Positions 1 to 6,232 of a DNA stretch of 6,232 nucleotides are shown here, piece after piece (positions within the stretch are counted from its first letter, which is position 1; every line of letters starts with the position of its first letter). Both the position numbers and the translations under genes were made by a program. The stretch is from Candidatus Endonucleibacter bathymodioli (lineage in GTDB: Bacteria; Pseudomonadota; Gammaproteobacteria; Pseudomonadales; Endozoicomonadaceae), in the NCBI GenBank assembly GCA_030674915.1, contig JASXSV010000049.1, positions 1 through 6,232 on the forward strand, given 5' to 3'. The notes beneath the pieces were generated by a model. It searched no databases. It was not told the DNA's origin and saw only the letters and a list, made by a program, of their open reading frames with translations.

Positions 1-3000
1 ACTGAGAAACAATATCATTAAAGGTTGCTGTGTATTTTCCTCTCATCTCTGCCACCAAACGATCTACATCTACACACTCATTACCTAACACCATATCTTC
101 ATATATTTCCATGTCTGCAGTAAACGTCTCAATATGATCACTTAATGCAAACATAAATACAGGAACCATATTATTAGTTTCATACAAGTCACTATCACTT
201 TTCAGCACCCGCCCCATCTTACTCATCTTATCCCTATGCAATCTCTGAGCTCTATCAACCGCCTTAGCGCCGCCTAAAAACAACTCATAGATTCCATCAC
301 ATCCACGTACGTTATGAACTGTTTTGTGACTAGGTTGCCTTTTATATTTATTAATCTTTCTCCTTGCACCAGCACCTGCTAAATTTAACTTCAATATATT
401 CGAAGCAGCATAGCGGCTATACTCATTAATGGTATTACCATCAAGCAGAACATTATGCTCAAATAGTTGATCTTCCAAATCATTATTATTCTCAAATACA
501 ACCCCTTCACTTTTCTTAATTACAATACACTTAATTCTGTTTCTAAAATAATCAAGAGGTGATAACTCTCCATGAGACAACGTACTTTTTACAGCCCATA
601 AAAAATCATAAACGCCACCTTCCTTTTCTACGCACGAACGAAGATTATTAAAATCATCATTGTATTGATAACTACTATCTTTCTCACAATTAATCACATT
701 ATAAAGAGCTGACCGTCCAGCCGCTTTTATTATATTTGGGATCACTAATACATCATCAATTTTACCTACCAACCATGCATATGCAAGAACTGCTTCTTTG
801 AACTCTATAGATGCCTTTTCCCTATCACCACTATATAAATAATAAAATGCCAAATGTGATGCGTAAGCAATACGGTCAGCTACACTTTTAGACTGACCAA
901 ACTCCCATAAAGATGAATCTCCACCCAACTCAGAATATCTAGGGTATGTTTTTTTCAACACATTACTTACTTCAATATTATTTTTTTGAGAACTACACCT
1001 TCCAACAACAACAGGTAACGAAATATTATTTGGTTCATCTAAAACATTATACCCAATCTGCGGCAATACAAAATGCAACGACACTATTTTATCTGAAAAA
1101 TATTTATTAAATATTGTTGCAACAAACATGCTTAAACTAAATGCTTGAGGGCTGCCGGTCATTTCAGCTAGCCAGTAAAGACACGAAACCCCTTGCGTAT
1201 TACCTCTCATAACTGCTTTTATAAAATACTGGATGATGTCTATTACCTGCTCAGACCAAATACCTTTATTGACCAACTTGGTCATTTGATACACACCAAT
1301 GATGAGTGGCGCCAAAGGACAACCCAGATTATCTGCACGACTTAATTGTTCAATAACATCACCACATTTATCCAAATAAATCATGATGCCTCGTTCTTTC
1401 TTACAGGTGGCACTAACAGCATCAAAGACACATCTCATTATATCATTAACATTATTTATATTGATCGCAGACGTTATTTCTTGTTTACACTCAGTATTTT
1501 CCCATAACATCTGAGACCCACCATCACACACATCATCTATCCTACCACGATAGACTGATGTATTGGATATATACACTGCTACACGTTCTGGTTCCATTCC
1601 TACGTCCACACCGATATCAATACATACCAATGCGCGTTTTATTAAACTTGATATTTTTTCAGATTTGTTACTCCCAAAATCCTTATATGTTTTTTCTTCT
1701 ACCAGGCAATCATACTGGTTGCTTACAGCACCACCTTCTTTTATCTCTCTAGTACCCATAACTACTTCATTATTTTCACCTAGGCACATATTATCAAGCT
1801 TTTTCTCTAACTCCATATATTCATCACAATCATAATATACATCACAATCGTGAACTTCAGCTATCTTTTCAGAAGTGCAAGGCTTCATCATAACGTCCAT
1901 AACATGCAGGTCAGAAGCAAACGCTCTCTCTGAGTCTGCTTTAGAATTTTCAAATGCATACTCCTCTTTCCCCAATAGCAATTCCTCTGCTGTTAATAGA
2001 GGGTCAATTTTTTTTGCTTTAGCAAATTTTTTCATGCACAAATAATAACGATCACTCCCAGAGTGGGCAATAAATACCAAGTCTTTCATCAGCGTATTTT
2101 CTGTTGTTATAAAGTTTCCTATCTTACTAAGAAACTTCATCAATAACGGCCATTTACGCCATGCATAATCTGGACTTAACAAAGTTGAAATCACCCTTTT
2201 TCCATACTTAGCAGGAGAAAATACCACAACCGGTATTCCTGTTGATAACACCAAAGGTAAAAGAGGATTTAAACATGAAAAAAAATCTGTCGCTTCTCTT
2301 CGCAGGTCATATACTCCTGCATCATTAAGAAATGCTCCATCACTAACTATATTAAGAAACACAGTTGAAGGAATGGACTTCTCATCTCCATCATTTTTAT
2401 CATTACAAAGAGCAGATATAACCATATTAATCCACTCATATATAAAAACCCCCACCAAGCTTGGAGTTACAATCCCACTTGCAACTCCACTATTTTCTAT
2501 TTGGATTTTACTCACTGACTTTAAAAAACGCTCTTTAATTATACAATTGGCATTTATCGCCTTAGTGAGAGAACAACAAAAACTAACTGCATCTGTATCA
2601 TTCTCACATATAGAAAAATCATCCCATAATACTTTTACCCATTCGGCATGCGTTAGCAAATGCTGCGAGTCGCTAGCACTATCTAATACATAATCAAAAG
2701 CGCAAGCCTTTTTGTGTATTATTTCAACTATATCAGTTCTTTTATTTATTTTTTCCACCAAATCACCATAAGAAAAACTTACGTTACCTATCATCCTCAT
2801 AAGCTCTACATCATTACTTTTTTCTACTTTTAATCTTTTATAAAAAGGAAGTCGTGTCCTGACTTTATTCAAGTTTTGACACACATAAAGCACTTCTTTC
2901 AAATTATCATCTAGTATAACTTCTGCCCCATCTCCACAGTTTCTCAAATACTCCATATCACTCTTCATTGAAGAATAATCCAGCATGGCATAACTAGCTG

Positions 3001-3640
3001 GAGATAACACAGGAATTGATGCTTTTTCTTTATTTTCAGCCTTACATCCATATTTAAAATAATACTCACATGCAATAAACATCTGATCATTCTCACCTAA
3101 GTCTTTTACTACAATATCTACTGCAGCAATAGGATCGTTAGACTTAATGTCAAACATAGTGATTTTCCCGCACTCTGGCGCTTTATCTGATAGCTCTTTA
3201 TTTTCCCCTACGGGACGATAACCAATAGTAACTAGGTCTGTAAGGTTATCGTCTTTAATAGTATATATAACACCCTGTACTATACTGTTTAAGTGTGTGA
3301 TAAGACGACCAGCTTCTTCCTTATCGTTTATAATAATATCAATATCCTTAATATCATTTAAACAACTATCTCCATTAAGAATACTTATACCTGTGGAGCC
3401 AATGATAGCAGTTTTTACGTTATTACCATGACACCAACTAGAATAAGCATTTATAATATTATCAAAAAATATTGATTTTAGTGAACTTTTTTTCCATTCT
3501 ATTTTATCTTCGTCTTTATCCCATTCATCTTCAATAACAGAATAACATTGCTGGCAAAAAACCAGCATTAACATAATAAACATACACGATAACATATTAT
3601 GAAATTTTTTATACACATCATACAAATCATTATTCCTCAT
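1..3640 (-). CDS. Large exported protein with N-terminal nucleotidyltransferase domain (3' end outside window)
   Basis: The minus-strand frame from ATG 3638-3640 stays open for 1213 codons to the window edge; I checked every codon. Residues 11-34 look like a Sec signal peptide: Lys-Lys, a hydrophobic core (LSCMFIMLMLVF, 17-28), then polar CQQCYS and an acidic mature start. Residues ~77-285 resemble a polymerase-beta-type nucleotidyltransferase of the MNT/AbiEii kind: IIGSTG (79-84), KDIDIII with D99 and D101, a third acid D175 in AVDIVV, then IPVLSPASYAML (209-220) and a basic segment ending EKSNDVELM (273-281). This fold normally transfers a nucleotide from an NTP to protein, RNA or a small molecule; the substrate here is unknown. 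Residues ~290-1213 are mostly helical, unrecognised, with a weak TPR-like stretch near 915-950. Cysteine is high (about 37). The start is ambiguous: GTG 3677-3679 and TTG 3623-3625 have better Shine-Dalgarno sequences. The gene is confident, the nucleotidyltransferase call fairly so, the role unknown. Confidence 0.92.
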   Translation of the reverse strand, partial: MRNNDLYDVYKKFHNMLSCMFIMLMLVFCQQCYSVIEDEWDKDEDKIEWKKSSLKSIFFDNIINAYSSWCHGNNVKTAIIGSTGISILNGDSCLNDIKDIDIIINDKEEAGRLITHLNSIVQGVIYTIKDDNLTDLVTIGYRPVGENKELSDKAPECGKITMFDIKSNDPIAAVDIVVKDLGENDQMFIACEYYFKYGCKAENKEKASIPVLSPASYAMLDYSSMKSDMEYLRNCGDGAEVILDDNLKEVLYVCQNLNKVRTRLPFYKRLKVEKSNDVELMRMIGNVSFSYGDLVEKINKRTDIVEIIHKKACAFDYVLDSASDSQHLLTHAEWVKVLWDDFSICENDTDAVSFCCSLTKAINANCIIKERFLKSVSKIQIENSGVASGIVTPSLVGVFIYEWINMVISALCNDKNDGDEKSIPSTVFLNIVSDGAFLNDAGVYDLRREATDFFSCLNPLLPLVLSTGIPVVVFSPAKYGKRVISTLLSPDYAWRKWPLLMKFLSKIGNFITTENTLMKDLVFIAHSGSDRYYLCMKKFAKAKKIDPLLTAEELLLGKEEYAFENSKADSERAFASDLHVMDVMMKPCTSEKIAEVHDCDVYYDCDEYMELEKKLDNMCLGENNEVVMGTREIKEGGAVSNQYDCLVEEKTYKDFGSNKSEKISSLIKRALVCIDIGVDVGMEPERVAVYISNTSVYRGRIDDVCDGGSQMLWENTECKQEITSAININNVNDIMRCVFDAVSATCKKERGIMIYLDKCGDVIEQLSRADNLGCPLAPLIIGVYQMTKLVNKGIWSEQVIDIIQYFIKAVMRGNTQGVSCLYWLAEMTGSPQAFSLSMFVATIFNKYFSDKIVSLHFVLPQIGYNVLDEPNNISLPVVVGRCSSQKNNIEVSNVLKKTYPRYSELGGDSSLWEFGQSKSVADRIAYASHLAFYYLYSGDREKASIEFKEAVLAYAWLVGKIDDVLVIPNIIKAAGRSALYNVINCEKDSSYQYNDDFNNLRSCVEKEGGVYDFLWAVKSTLSHGELSPLDYFRNRIKCIVIKKSEGVVFENNNDLEDQLFEHNVLLDGNTINEYSRYAASNILKLNLAGAGARRKINKYKRQPSHKTVHNVRGCDGIYELFLGGAKAVDRAQRLHRDKMSKMGRVLKSDSDLYETNNMVPVFMFALSDHIETFTADMEIYEDMVLGNECVDVDRLVAEMRGKYTATFNDIVSQ
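2785..3412 (-). other. Nucleotidyltransferase-fold domain region of the left large protein
   Basis: This covers residues ~77-286. Seen directly: Gly81-Ser82 after a hydrophobic strand (TAII), Asp99-Ile-Asp101 followed by III, and Asp175 in another hydrophobic strand (AVDIVV). The order Gly-Ser, Asp-x-Asp, Asp is the catalytic signature of the polymerase-beta nucleotidyltransferase superfamily, and all three metal-binding acids appear intact. The gap between GS and DID (16 residues) is longer than in minimal MNT proteins and closer to AbiEii-like ones. Those families also have an IPVLSP-like turn and a C-terminal basic/acidic helix, and similar segments occur at 209-220 and 262-281. The usual Lys after the IPVLSP helix is Asp here. 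Confidence 0.7.
3534..3607 (-). other. Signal peptide-like segment of the left large protein
   Basis: This covers codons 12-36 counted from ATG 3640. A Lys-Lys/His n-region is followed by a 12-residue hydrophobic core without charges, then CQQCYS and VIEDEWDKDEDK. It reads like a Sec signal peptide with signal peptidase I cleavage near residue 34. A lipobox is not convincing, because LVFC has Phe where a small residue is expected before the Cys. An uncleaved N-terminal anchor is the alternative. Either way the nucleotidyltransferase domain would lie outside the cytoplasm. Confidence 0.65.
3634..3638 (-). promoter_or_regulatory. Candidate ribosome binding site for an internal TTG start
   Basis: GAGGA on the minus strand sits 8 bases before TTG 3623-3625, codon 6 counted from ATG 3640. 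Starting there would give a compact signal peptide (MYDVYKKFHN before the hydrophobic core). It competes with GTG 3677-3679 and ATG 3638-3640; the sequence alone does not decide. Confidence 0.35.
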
Positions 3641-3688
3641 TCTCAAAAAAACATATCCGTTGAAAAAAATAATCTTCACTAGTAACAA

Positions 3689-3694
3689 CCTTTC
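3689..3694 (-). promoter_or_regulatory. Candidate ribosome binding site for an upstream GTG start
   Basis: On the minus strand GAAAGG lies 9 bases before GTG 3677-3679, which is in frame with the large left gene; the frame is open back to a TAG at 3737-3739. This start would add 13 residues (MKIIFFNGYVFLR) before the ATG at 3640. It has better spacing than the ATG, which has no clear Shine-Dalgarno sequence. Confidence 0.35.
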
Positions 3695-3773
3695 TTTGAC
3701 AAAAGAATATATCAAAATCACTAACCGCCAAGATATCTATCCTGCATAAATAAAAAGCGATCACAAACCCAGC

Positions 3774-3802
3774 ATCATAACCACAATTAGAGTGAATTTC
3801 AA
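3774..3802 (-). promoter_or_regulatory. Candidate sigma70-type promoter for the left large gene
   Basis: On the minus strand TTGAAA (3802-3797) and TATGAT (3779-3774) are separated by exactly 17 bases, each matching 5 of 6 consensus positions. Transcription would start near 3767, giving a leader of about 90 to 140 bases depending on the start codon. The site lies between the IS remnant and the left gene, so that gene may have its own promoter rather than depend on the right-hand gene. Confidence 0.5.
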
Positions 3803-3824
3803 AAAAATGCGCAATAAATGTCAA
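3796..3824 (-). promoter_or_regulatory. Second, weaker overlapping promoter candidate
   Basis: A perfect TTGACA (3824-3819) is followed after 17 bases by TGAAAT (3801-3796), 4 of 6 matches to the -10 consensus. It overlaps the -35 box of the better candidate just downstream, so the two could not be occupied together. AT-rich DNA produces such matches often. Confidence 0.25.
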
Positions 3825-3903
3825 AATGCATCACAATCTATACTTATTCACAGTAAAGACATCCTGAATCCGTGACTTACAATCAGCAATAACCACCTCA
3901 ACC

Positions 3904-3936
3904 CAAGACCTACAAGACCTACAAGACCTACAAGAC
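3904..3936 (+). repeat. 9-bp tandem repeat, unit CAAGACCTA, 3 full copies plus 6 bases
   Basis: Three identical copies (3904-3912, 3913-3921, 3922-3930) are followed by CAAGAC. A repeat of three bases' multiple keeps frame: read in the transposase frame it spells Gln-Asp-Leu repeated. That frame is open from 3868 through the repeat into the transposase remnant, with no stop and no obvious start. The repeat ends about 30 bases before transposase homology begins. Slipped-strand expansion or a scar of the event that truncated the IS could explain it. Confidence 0.9.
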
Positions 3937-3966
3937 AAAACACACCACTCTAAGTATTTCACCTAC

Positions 3967-4296
3967 TTCAGTCTTGAAGAGAAATGGCTTTCAAAATATC
4001 CTCAGATAAGCCGATCATGGCGTCAAAACTGGGACAATTTGAATACGTTTTTCGCGTATCCCGAAGAGGTTCGCAAGGCGATTTACACCACCAATGCGAT
4101 TGAATCATGGAACAGCGTGACCAGAAAAGCTATCAAGAAACTTAAGTTATTTCCGCATGATGATTCGGCAAAAAAGGTAGTTTACCTTGCCACGTGCGAG
4201 GCCTCGAAAAATTGGACGATGCCGATACGCAATTGGCGTTCTGCACTGAATCACTTTATGATTGTTTTTGAAACACGATTATCAGATTATGTTTAA
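3967..4296 (+). pseudogene. IS256-family transposase, C-terminal fragment
   Basis: IS256-family (Mutator-type) transposases are DDE enzymes of about 400 residues that cut and join the ends of their element. Only about 110 C-terminal residues remain. The characteristic blocks are clear: EEKWLSKYPQISRSWRQNW, FFAYPEEVRKAIYTTNAIES, LKLFPHDDSAKKVVYLA and NWTMPIRNWRSALNHF. The third catalytic acid (Glu of NAIES) is kept, but both upstream catalytic Asp residues and the DNA-binding region are gone. Within the fragment there is no frameshift or stop, and the TAA at 4294-4296 appears to be the natural end. The only start in reach is TTG 4039-4041, inside the conserved region, so translation is unlikely to matter. 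Homology starts around 3967-3979; the Gln-Asp-Leu repeat just upstream is not part of the family. Confidence 0.92.
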
Positions 4297-4300
4297 CTAA

Positions 4301-4329
4301 GGCAAATACACAGAGTTATTTACACTCTC
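4301..4329 (+). repeat. Right terminal inverted repeat of the IS256-family remnant
   Basis: Four bases after the transposase stop, the sequence runs from GGCAAATACACAGAG to TTATTTACACTCTC. Read outward-in it begins GAGAGTGTAAATAACTCTG, the style of terminal repeat typical of IS256-family elements, and sits where the right end should be. No partner was found on the left side, so the exact boundary and target duplication cannot be confirmed. Confidence 0.75.
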
Positions 4330-4574
4330 TATTAACCTGCGAATCGAGCTCAATGTGTCGATGCACTTTAATCGCACCCTCCCTAGCTTATATCCTACTA
4401 ACACCTTAAATAAAACTTGGTATATGCCCATCTCCTAGTATTGTTAACTTCTCTCTTCACCCCAAGAGCCCAATATTTCTAGACTCTTGGATAGACTCAC
4501 CTATCAACACACTTCGAGTGTAACTGTAATAACCATAGCAGTTCATACTTAATTATCGCTACCCTTGCCCGTTT
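4330..4574. other. Non-coding region with a cluster of short hairpins
   Basis: No coding frame is supported. Four inverted repeats follow one another: CCAAGAG/CTCTTGG (4462-4468, 4484-4490), GATAG/CTATC (4490-4494, 4501-4505), ACACT/AGTGT with a 3-base loop (4509-4513, 4517-4521) and AACTG/CAGTT (4522-4526, 4539-4543). On the minus strand they form the 3' flank of the right-hand gene. None is followed by a T-run on either strand, so I do not call an intrinsic terminator. A structured 3' untranslated region or small RNA is possible; 5-bp stems alone are weak evidence. Confidence 0.3.
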
Positions 4575-6232
4575 TCATTTGTCAATTTCAGATAATTTTT
4601 CTTCTAATGCCATCGCATTCTTAATTCCCATTTTACAATTTTCCAGCAAATTATTTACATCTATTATAATGGTCTTTCTTTCAACATCACCAGCTGTACC
4701 TTGGACTCTTATCTTTTTAAGAACTTCCTTTCTTATACCTAAGATACCAAATATATTTTGACAGGTTTCACATACATTGACTAATTTATTCTTTAACTCA
4801 TTTTGCTGAAGCAATAATAACTCAAGTTCACTCGTTGTATCTTCATCTTCACCCATACCCAGCATAATACTTGCAGCATTCTTTGCATACCTTACTGCCA
4901 CCTCAAGATTACTATTATTTTCTTCCAACACAGTTATTATCGGTAAAAATTTAGCACATACATCTTGCAATTGTTCCGCTGAAACTTCTGTTGGAAGTCT
5001 ACCATACACTTCTGCCGATTTAAACATACCTAAATATGATGCAATCCTTTTATAATGACAATGCAAATTTTTTAACTCAGGACACGCATGCTTAACAGAC
5101 TCTACAAGGCATTCAAACTTCAATATATTTATTCTTGCTGCATAGAGCATATCAACCCCACCTAGTTTTTCTCTATTCTCACGCTCGCAGTTAGAAAGCC
5201 CTTCCAATGCCTCGTCGAATCTTTTATTTAATATTTCTTTATATAAACCTATAAGTCTATTATTTTGTTCATTATCGCAGTAGCGCTGCCCTTCTGAAGT
5301 TACAGACAAAACCTCGTCTGCATGGTCTGTTATACATGAAGAATCATCTCCGCCATCGTTGTTAACATTACATATATTAGTATTCAACATACGCGAGATA
5401 GCGCCATGTTTGAGCATATGTTTCCGCTCAATTTCAATCATCTTCTTCGCCCTCTCATCTTCCTTTATAATACTAGCAGCTAATAAATTAGCAGAATGTT
5501 CTTTCTCCTGAATATCTTTTATCCTTGCACTAATATATGGATACATCACCAACTCTTTCCATGGGTCATAAAGCCCTACTCCTATACTACCTTTATCCTG
5601 CGCACTTTTCAAATATTTTACCACCTGCATATAAGCCTCCTCTCTATCATCTAAGTCAACTCCACTCTCCACGCTAATAAAATAGTCAATTAAAGCTAGC
5701 GTAAGCAACCCATCAACTTCACCACCAACTACTCTTGTGCAAACAGTATCAATAACACACAAAAACAACCCTCGATCATCAACAAAACTCATAAGATCGA
5801 TGAATAACGTAAGTACTCCCAAACTAATACTTTCTTTGAGACTGACTTTATCTTTACCTATTTTATTCATATCAACACCCAAAGATTTGGTGAAGATCAC
5901 CAGATTAACTAACAGACTTCTTGTCAGCTCAGCATGCATGTCTGAATTAATATCTATGTAATTCTTAGGACTCAATAATAGCAAACAGGAAAGCTTGAAA
6001 GAAAAAATGTTAAAGCTAGATGACGAATTATAAGCATCAAAATTATCCCCAGACTCATTAAAAACTATTGAGGCGAGCTCCAAAGCTCTTTCCACCACAG
6101 AAGCATCCAGCTTATCCTCTGCTGTAAAGATCATAAAATTTTGCATAAACAACCATAATACATTATACACTCCCATAAATAAATGCTTTACACATTGATG
6201 ATCACCGTCAATAATCAAATCAATCACACTAA
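4575..6232 (-). CDS. Large helical protein of unknown function, probable paralogue of the left gene (5' end outside window)
   Basis: The frame is open from the right window edge to TGA at 4575-4577. A GTG at 6225-6227 gives 550 residues, but the frame continues to the edge and no Shine-Dalgarno sequence can be seen, so this is most likely the C-terminal part of a longer protein. Residue numbers here count from that GTG. It is mostly helical: hydrophobic helices at ~12-35 and ~130-160, a charged, possibly coiled-coil segment at ~236-275, an acidic, glycine/asparagine-rich linker at ~286-320, then another helical section ending in an amphipathic helix. I recognise no family or catalytic motif. 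Cysteine is frequent (15 of 550). Several blocks match the left protein in the same order, for example GGVDMLYAARINIL (356-369) with GGVYDFLWAVKSTL (1008-1021), suggesting tandem paralogues. By that alignment some 560 N-terminal residues lie off the window. Confidence 0.92.
   Translation of the reverse strand, partial: SVIDLIIDGDHQCVKHLFMGVYNVLWLFMQNFMIFTAEDKLDASVVERALELASIVFNESGDNFDAYNSSSSFNIFSFKLSCLLLLSPKNYIDINSDMHAELTRSLLVNLVIFTKSLGVDMNKIGKDKVSLKESISLGVLTLFIDLMSFVDDRGLFLCVIDTVCTRVVGGEVDGLLTLALIDYFISVESGVDLDDREEAYMQVVKYLKSAQDKGSIGVGLYDPWKELVMYPYISARIKDIQEKEHSANLLAASIIKEDERAKKMIEIERKHMLKHGAISRMLNTNICNVNNDGGDDSSCITDHADEVLSVTSEGQRYCDNEQNNRLIGLYKEILNKRFDEALEGLSNCERENREKLGGVDMLYAARINILKFECLVESVKHACPELKNLHCHYKRIASYLGMFKSAEVYGRLPTEVSAEQLQDVCAKFLPIITVLEENNSNLEVAVRYAKNAASIMLGMGEDEDTTSELELLLLQQNELKNKLVNVCETCQNIFGILGIRKEVLKKIRVQGTAGDVERKTIIIDVNNLLENCKMGIKNAMALEEKLSEIDK

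Larger units (their letters stand above)
3641..3966. other. Intergenic leader region between the left gene and the IS remnant
   Basis: No gene is supported here. The left part (3641-3830) is very AT-rich and holds the promoter and ribosome-binding-site candidates. The right part (about 3840-3966) holds the 9-bp tandem repeat at 3904-3936 and otherwise unrecognised sequence. I could not find an IS left end in it. Confidence 0.6.
3967..4329 (+). mobile_element. 3' remnant of an IS256-family insertion sequence
   Basis: It consists of the C-terminal part of a Mutator/IS256-type transposase and, directly after its stop codon, a terminal inverted repeat at 4301-4329. The left terminal repeat and about three quarters of the transposase gene are missing, so the element cannot move on its own. 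Its base composition (close to half G+C in the conserved part) is visibly higher than the AT-rich genes on both sides, as expected for an acquired element. It points opposite to both large genes. Confidence 0.88.

Noticed and set aside
915..950. Full TPR domain call in the left large protein
   Set aside because: Only one stretch (YASHLAFYYLYSGDREKAS region) has TPR-like spacing; no tandem array with the usual consensus was found.
1558..2693. Plus-strand frames of 64, 90 and 106 codons
   Set aside because: They lie antisense inside the continuous 1213-codon minus-strand gene, and their serine/threonine/isoleucine-rich translations are typical of shadow frames.
3630..3824. 64-codon minus-strand frame overlapping the start of the left large gene by 11 bases
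   Set aside because: It starts at a TTG with no ribosome binding site, its start coincides with a TTGACA promoter-like box, and the better promoter candidate lies inside it. The translation resembles no protein I know.
3904..3936. Tandem repeat as a CRISPR array or iteron origin
   Set aside because: The 9-bp units are directly adjacent with no spacers, there are only about 3.7 copies, and no cas or replication-initiator gene is present.
4462..4490. CCAAGAG/CTCTTGG hairpin as an intrinsic terminator
   Set aside because: The loop is 15 bases and no T-run follows the stem on either strand.
4579..5961. Plus-strand frames of 60 and 74 codons
   Set aside because: Both are antisense to the right-hand large gene, with no ribosome binding sites or recognisable motifs.

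Overview
The window looks like AT-rich DNA from a bacterial accessory region. It has very long uninterrupted reading frames and a bacterial IS256-family insertion-sequence remnant. I cannot name the organism. A host-associated Gram-negative bacterium with large, poorly characterised exported proteins would fit, but that is inference.

Layout, right to left, because both large genes lie on the minus strand. (1) Positions 6232 to 4575 hold the C-terminal ~550 residues of a large, mostly helical protein of no family I recognise; its 5' end is outside the window. (2) Positions 4574 to 4330 are non-coding and hold several short hairpins but no convincing terminator. (3) Positions 4329 to about 3967, on the plus strand, are the 3' end of an IS256-family element: the last ~110 codons of the transposase and the right terminal inverted repeat. 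Its truncated edge lies about 30 bases from a 9-bp tandem repeat at 3904-3936. (4) Positions 3966 to 3641 are a leader region with a good sigma70-like promoter facing left. (5) Positions 3640 to 1 hold one open frame of 1213 codons that runs off the left edge without a stop. I translated all of it by hand.

The left protein is the most interesting item. It starts with a signal-peptide-like segment, followed by a domain with the signature of polymerase-beta-type nucleotidyltransferases (Gly-Ser, then Asp-Ile-Asp, then a third Asp, all in order). About 900 mostly helical residues follow. Comparing the two large proteins by eye gives several short similarity blocks in the same order, including the very C-termini, and both are rich in cysteine. 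They are probably diverged tandem paralogues. If so, the right-hand gene should carry its own signal peptide and nucleotidyltransferase domain beyond the right edge. The left gene should stop just beyond the left edge.

The two genes point the same way. They are separated by ~935 bp containing the IS remnant and a separate promoter candidate, so they are probably transcribed independently now. No RNA gene, CRISPR array or complete mobile element was found.
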